Assembly (NCBI GenBank): GCA_030528545.1
Contig: JAUMYR010000102.1
Span: forward strand, 2,457 to 9,948
Direction: 5' to 3'
Origin: Propionibacteriaceae bacterium
GTDB taxonomy: Bacteria; Actinomycetota; Actinomycetes; Propionibacteriales; Propionibacteriaceae
Length of the DNA: 7,492 bases
The translations under genes and the position numbers were made by a program. The notes under the pieces were generated by a model. It was given only the letters and a program-made list of their open reading frames with translations. It was not told where the DNA came from and searched no databases. Shown in pieces: positions 5,290-7,492 of this stretch; position 1 is the stretch's first letter; the number at the start of each line of letters is the position of its first letter.

Positions 5290-6312
5290 CTAGGACGTTT
5301 GGTACAGCCCGATGCTGGCCAGCCACGCCACGGCGACCCGGGGGACGCCGTTGAGGAACCGTGAGTACAGCACCGACGGTACTCCGACCTCGATCGTTTC
5401 GGGTTCGGCCTCGGCAAGGCCGAGCCCGACCGGGATGAAATCACAGGCGTTCTGTGTGTTGATGGCGAAGAGCGCGGGCAATGCCAGGTGTGGCGGGACG
5501 TTTCCCTTGCCGATCTCGACGCCGATCAGGGTTCCGATGATCTGACCGATAACCGCTCCTGGTCCCAGCAGCGGCGACAGGAACGGCAGCGAGCAGATGA
5601 AACCGAGCAGCAGCAGACCCAGACCGGAACCGGCGAGCGGGGTCAGCAATTGCGAGAACCAGTTCCCGAGGCCAGAGGCCTGGATGATGCCGATGAGCAT
5701 CGCCACGAAACCCATGAACGGGATGATCGTCTGCAGCATCGTCTGCACCGCGTTGCGAGAGGCCTGATAAAAGACCGAGATCACCCGGCCCGCGCCCAAG
5801 CCGATCTTCTCCAGCAGGTTCTTCTTCTCCTTCGCCGCCATCTGCTCGGTGAGCTTCTTCGGAGGCTCACTCGGCGCGGCGGCCTCGGTGGCGCGCTGAC
5901 TCGAATCGGCCTGTCCTACAGTGGCGGACGCCACGGCCTTGTCAGAGACGCTGATCTGATCCAGACCCACCGCCGAGACGTAGATGTCCTCGGTGATGTA
6001 CTGGGCCAGCGGCCCGGTCTTACCGGTCGGCAGCACGTTGATGGTGGGGATGCCCTTCTTCGGGTACAGCCCGCACCGCAGAGAGCCTCCGCAGTCGATG
6101 ACCGCGACGAAGACTTCCTCGTCTGGCACCGAGGTCGTGAACCCGTTGACCGGTTCGGCACCGGTCAGTTCCGCGATCCGGTCCACGATCGCCGGGCGCA
6201 TCCCACCGCCGACGATGTAGACGATCTTATTGCGGGTGCCGCTTGGCGCGATCGTGAGAGGTCCGCCAAATCCGCCCGCGCCGCGGGTGATGGTGATGGT
6301 GTGCTCAGACAT
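5290..6312 (-). CDS. srlE: PTS glucitol/sorbitol-type EIIB-EIIC2 component
   Basis: This 340-residue membrane protein has an N-terminal cytoplasmic EIIB domain (1-120) and a C-terminal membrane half (about 165-340). In [16 protein letters not shown] (8-19), [17 protein letters not shown] (35-51) and [20 protein letters not shown] (71-90) match E. coli SrlE closely; the phosphocysteine is Cys74 or Cys80 of that last motif. [20 protein letters not shown] (94-113) follows. The membrane half has hydrophobic segments at about 194-214 and 229-248. It also has the conserved [20 protein letters not shown] (249-268) and [20 protein letters not shown] (273-292). The Ala/Ser/Glu/Lys-rich linker (about 124-168) makes it some 20 residues longer than E. 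coli SrlE (319). Its ATG overlaps the end of srlA by 8 bp (ATGTCTGA), with AAAGG six bases before it. Some annotation schemes call this subunit EIIB only. Confidence 0.95.
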   Translation of the reverse strand: MSEHTITITRGAGGFGGPLTIAPSGTRNKIVYIVGGGMRPAIVDRIAELTGAEPVNGFTTSVPDEEVFVAVIDCGGSLRCGLYPKKGIPTINVLPTGKTGPLAQYITEDIYVSAVGLDQISVSDKAVASATVGQADSSQRATEAAAPSEPPKKLTEQMAAKEKKNLLEKIGLGAGRVISVFYQASRNAVQTMLQTIIPFMGFVAMLIGIIQASGLGNWFSQLLTPLAGSGLGLLLLGFICSLPFLSPLLGPGAVIGQIIGTLIGVEIGKGNVPPHLALPALFAINTQNACDFIPVGLGLAEAEPETIEVGVPSVLYSRFLNGVPRVAVAWLASIGLYQTS

Positions 6313-6868
6313 GGGTGGCCTTTACCTCGTTGGACAGGACGACGCCCTGTTGTTTGCTGACATATTTGGTGGTGAGGTCCGTGACCCAACCGCCGACGAA
6401 GTTCAACGCCGCGCCGACCAGCAGGTAGCGGATCGCCAGATCCCCGGTCGGCAGGCCCAGCGATATGATGCCCTGGGCGATGCCCATCCAGACGAAGAGT
6501 TCCGCCGGGTTGACGTGAGGGAACAAGGCGTTGTTGGTGTGGCAGAACTGCGCCACGCTGGCGTAGTAACCGGGCTTGTGTCGCTCCGGCAGGAACCTCC
6601 CCAGCGTGAAGCACATCGGGTTGGTCAGGAAGAACGTGCCGAAGAAGGGCAAGGTCAGGTATCGCGAGACGACATTGCGGCCAGCCTTGGCGGCGAACTT
6701 GTTGATGCGGTTCTCACCGATGAGCGCGATGAGCGAGTTCATCGCGATTAGCAGCATCAGCACGAGGGGGACGATGTTGGTCATCCACGATAGGAAGACG
6801 GTGGCGCCTTCCCGGAAGAGGCCAACGAACCATTCGGCCGCGTGGACCAGCGGATCAAGAAATTGCAT
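6305..6868 (-). CDS. srlA: PTS glucitol/sorbitol-type EIIC component
   Basis: This 187-residue integral membrane protein, exactly the length of E. coli SrlA, forms the polyol channel together with the membrane half of SrlE. The sequence tracks SrlA from end to end: [20 protein letters not shown] (9-28), a first long hydrophobic span at about 31-50, and then [20 protein letters not shown] (66-85). [20 protein letters not shown] (89-108), [20 protein letters not shown] (109-128) and [20 protein letters not shown] (148-167) follow. The ATG at 6868 has an excellent ribosome site (AAAGGAG, five bases before). It is separated from gutM by 97 bp containing two hairpins, unlike the tight junctions elsewhere in the operon. 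The polyol specificity cannot be read from the sequence; glucitol, or another hexitol or pentitol, is possible. Confidence 0.95.
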   Translation of the reverse strand: MQFLDPLVHAAEWFVGLFREGATVFLSWMTNIVPLVLMLLIAMNSLIALIGENRINKFAAKAGRNVVSRYLTLPFFGTFFLTNPMCFTLGRFLPERHKPGYYASVAQFCHTNNALFPHVNPAELFVWMGIAQGIISLGLPTGDLAIRYLLVGAALNFVGGWVTDLTTKYVSKQQGVVLSNEVKATHV

Positions 6869-6894
6869 CTCAACTCCTTTCGAGGTGTGGATTC

Positions 6895-6910
6895 GGGCGC
6901 GCTAGCGCCC
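6895..6910 (-). promoter_or_regulatory. Intercistronic hairpin 1 upstream of srlA
   Basis: GGGCGC-GCTA-GCGCCC is a perfect 6-bp GC-only stem with a 4-base loop, 26 bases before the srlA start codon and close to its ribosome site. There is no T-run after it on the minus strand (GAATCCAC), so a simple terminator is unlikely. mRNA stabilisation, processing or control of srlA translation fits better. Confidence 0.45.
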
Positions 6911-6911
6911 A

Positions 6912-6936
6912 CGGGACGCGAACCGGCGGCGTCCCG
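6912..6936 (-). promoter_or_regulatory. Intercistronic hairpin 2 between gutM and srlA
   Basis: CGGGACGC (6912-6919) and GCGTCCCG (6929-6936) form a perfect 8-bp stem with a 9-base loop. It is transcribed just before hairpin 1, with a single base between the two. It lies 29 bases after the gutM stop codon. The tandem arrangement in an otherwise tightly packed operon suggests an RNA element that sets the ratio of gutM to PTS expression. This is inference. Confidence 0.45.
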
Positions 6937-6965
6937 AGTCGTAGGTGCGGGGTCAGGGTTGCGGT

Positions 6966-7427
6966 TCAGCTAGTCGCTGAGACCGATTTACGCCTCCAGC
7001 GGGAGGTCATGGCTTCCAGGGCGCGGGACGCAGCGGTGGGCGGTTCGGGGGCCTGTCCGCCACCAGCCACGATCCGGTAGTTGTCCTTGGCATTGGCGAC
7101 CGCCTTGACCAGTGATCTACCGATCCGAGATACCTGCTCCGGTTGGATCTCGCCCATGGCCTGCCCGTTGAACTCCGGGAAAAGGCGAAACCGCGCTAGG
7201 ACGCTGACACCGGCCAGCCGCCGCCCGTCACGGATCCTGCCGTGCTCATCCAGCAGGAACATCACGATCGCCCCCTGGGCGAAACCTCCACGGAACTTGC
7301 CCATGCAGACCTTCCCCTGGCGGCGCATCGCCACGAACAAGGACGAGAATGCCTTGAGCTGGCGCCACGACAGCGCCGATTGCAGCGCCCAGGCCAGACC
7401 GAGGCCGATAATCAGGGTCCAAAACAT
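6966..7427 (-). CDS. gutM: GutM-family glucitol operon regulator
   Basis: This 153-residue protein resembles E. coli GutM/SrlM (119 aa), the activator that works with the SrlR repressor on the glucitol operon. It starts with a hydrophobic segment (residues 3-19, WTLIIGLGLAWALQSAL), probably a membrane anchor. Family blocks follow: SWRQLKAFSSLF (20-31), MRRQGKVCMGKFRGGF (34-49), IVMFLLDEHGRIRDGRRLAG (54-73), VSVLARF (74-80) and MGEIQPEQV (91-99). These line up with the E. coli blocks QQGRVGVGRSSGRF, VVVAIALDDQQRIVD and AGDLQP. The C-terminal 30 or so residues, rich in Ala/Pro and then basic, are an extension. The start is ATG at 7427, seven bases after AAGGAG; an in-frame TTG one codon upstream is unlikely. 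The ATG shares one base with the stop of the preceding gene (TGATG), so the two are coupled. Position at the head of the PTS genes supports local regulation. Confidence 0.87.
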   Translation of the reverse strand: MFWTLIIGLGLAWALQSALSWRQLKAFSSLFVAMRRQGKVCMGKFRGGFAQGAIVMFLLDEHGRIRDGRRLAGVSVLARFRLFPEFNGQAMGEIQPEQVSRIGRSLVKAVANAKDNYRIVAGGGQAPEPPTAASRALEAMTSRWRRKSVSATS

Positions 7428-7492
7428 CAACTCTCTCCTTCCGTGAAGGGGTTGTTCTCCAGTAGGTAATAGAACTGTTCAAAGGTCTCGGC
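7427..7492 (-). CDS. C-terminal tail of an unidentified operon gene
   Basis: On the minus strand, a frame open from the window edge ends in TGA at 7427-7429, giving 21 residues: AETFEQFYYLLENN followed by PFTEGES. The last codons contain the gutM Shine-Dalgarno, and the stop overlaps the gutM ATG by one base. This tight coupling argues that it is a real gene of the same operon. In related loci this place may hold a sugar-responsive regulator or a metabolic enzyme, but 21 residues are too few to identify it. Confidence 0.6.
   Translation of the reverse strand, partial: AETFEQFYYLLENNPFTEGES

Noticed and set aside
5276..5326. Longer srlB start inside the end of srlE
   Set aside because: The extra 17 residues have no counterpart in SrlB, and the ATG at 5275 has its own GAGG ribosome site.
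5488..6360. Plus-strand open frame of 290 codons opposite srlE
   Set aside because: It is very Arg/Gln/Asp/His rich with repeated RR and DR pairs, a usual signature of the antisense of a high-GC gene. srlE itself matches a known family along its length.
6966..6980. TCAGC-TAGTC-GCTGA stem at the gutM stop codon
   Set aside because: Five base pairs overlapping the end of the coding region is too weak to call a terminator, and the operon evidently continues into srlA.

Overview
The window reads as chromosomal DNA of a high-GC Gram-positive bacterium (Actinomycetota). This rests on strong G/C at third codon positions, GTG/TTG starts, apparent leaderless promoters with TANNNT-type -10 boxes, a DUF3618 protein beside a Bcp-type peroxiredoxin, and a class I PPK2. 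A Propionibacteriaceae-like lineage is plausible, but the species cannot be fixed from the sequence.

Layout from left to right. (1) 1-900 (+): the 3' part of an unrecognised gene, with visibly lower GC than the rest, ending about 100 bp from the 3' end of a tRNA gene. (2) 1005-1081 (-): tRNA-His(GTG). (3) 1154-1821 (-): a two-gene unit, DUF3618 membrane protein then a GroES-like protein, overlapping by ATGA. It is divergent from (4) bcp at 1948-2427 (+), which appears to be leaderless. The two divergent promoters carry the same 9-bp -10 region in mirror orientation. (5) 2430-3320 (-): polyphosphate kinase 2, convergent with bcp with only 2 bp between stop codons. (6) 3373-3454 (-): tRNA-Leu(TAG). 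(7) 3595-7492 (-): a glucitol-family PTS operon, transcribed right to left: the tail of an unidentified gene, gutM, srlA (EIIC), srlE (EIIB-EIIC2), srlB (EIIA), and a glycerol-1-phosphate-dehydrogenase-like (AraM/EgsA-type) enzyme. A strong hairpin follows the last stop codon.

How the genes work together. In the PTS operon, EIIA, EIIB and EIIC should import and phosphorylate a polyol, GutM should control expression, and the terminal NAD-dependent dehydrogenase is placed to oxidise the polyol phosphate. That enzyme is not the short-chain SrlD of the E. coli glucitol operon, so the true substrate may not be glucitol. This is the most promising lead in the window. The EIIA also lacks the histidine usually given as its phosphorylation site. 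The bcp/DUF3618/groES-like cluster looks like a small stress module, and PPK2 beside it links polyphosphate with nucleotide pools.

No CRISPR array, insertion sequence or rRNA was seen. No gene-free stretch exceeds about 150 bp.
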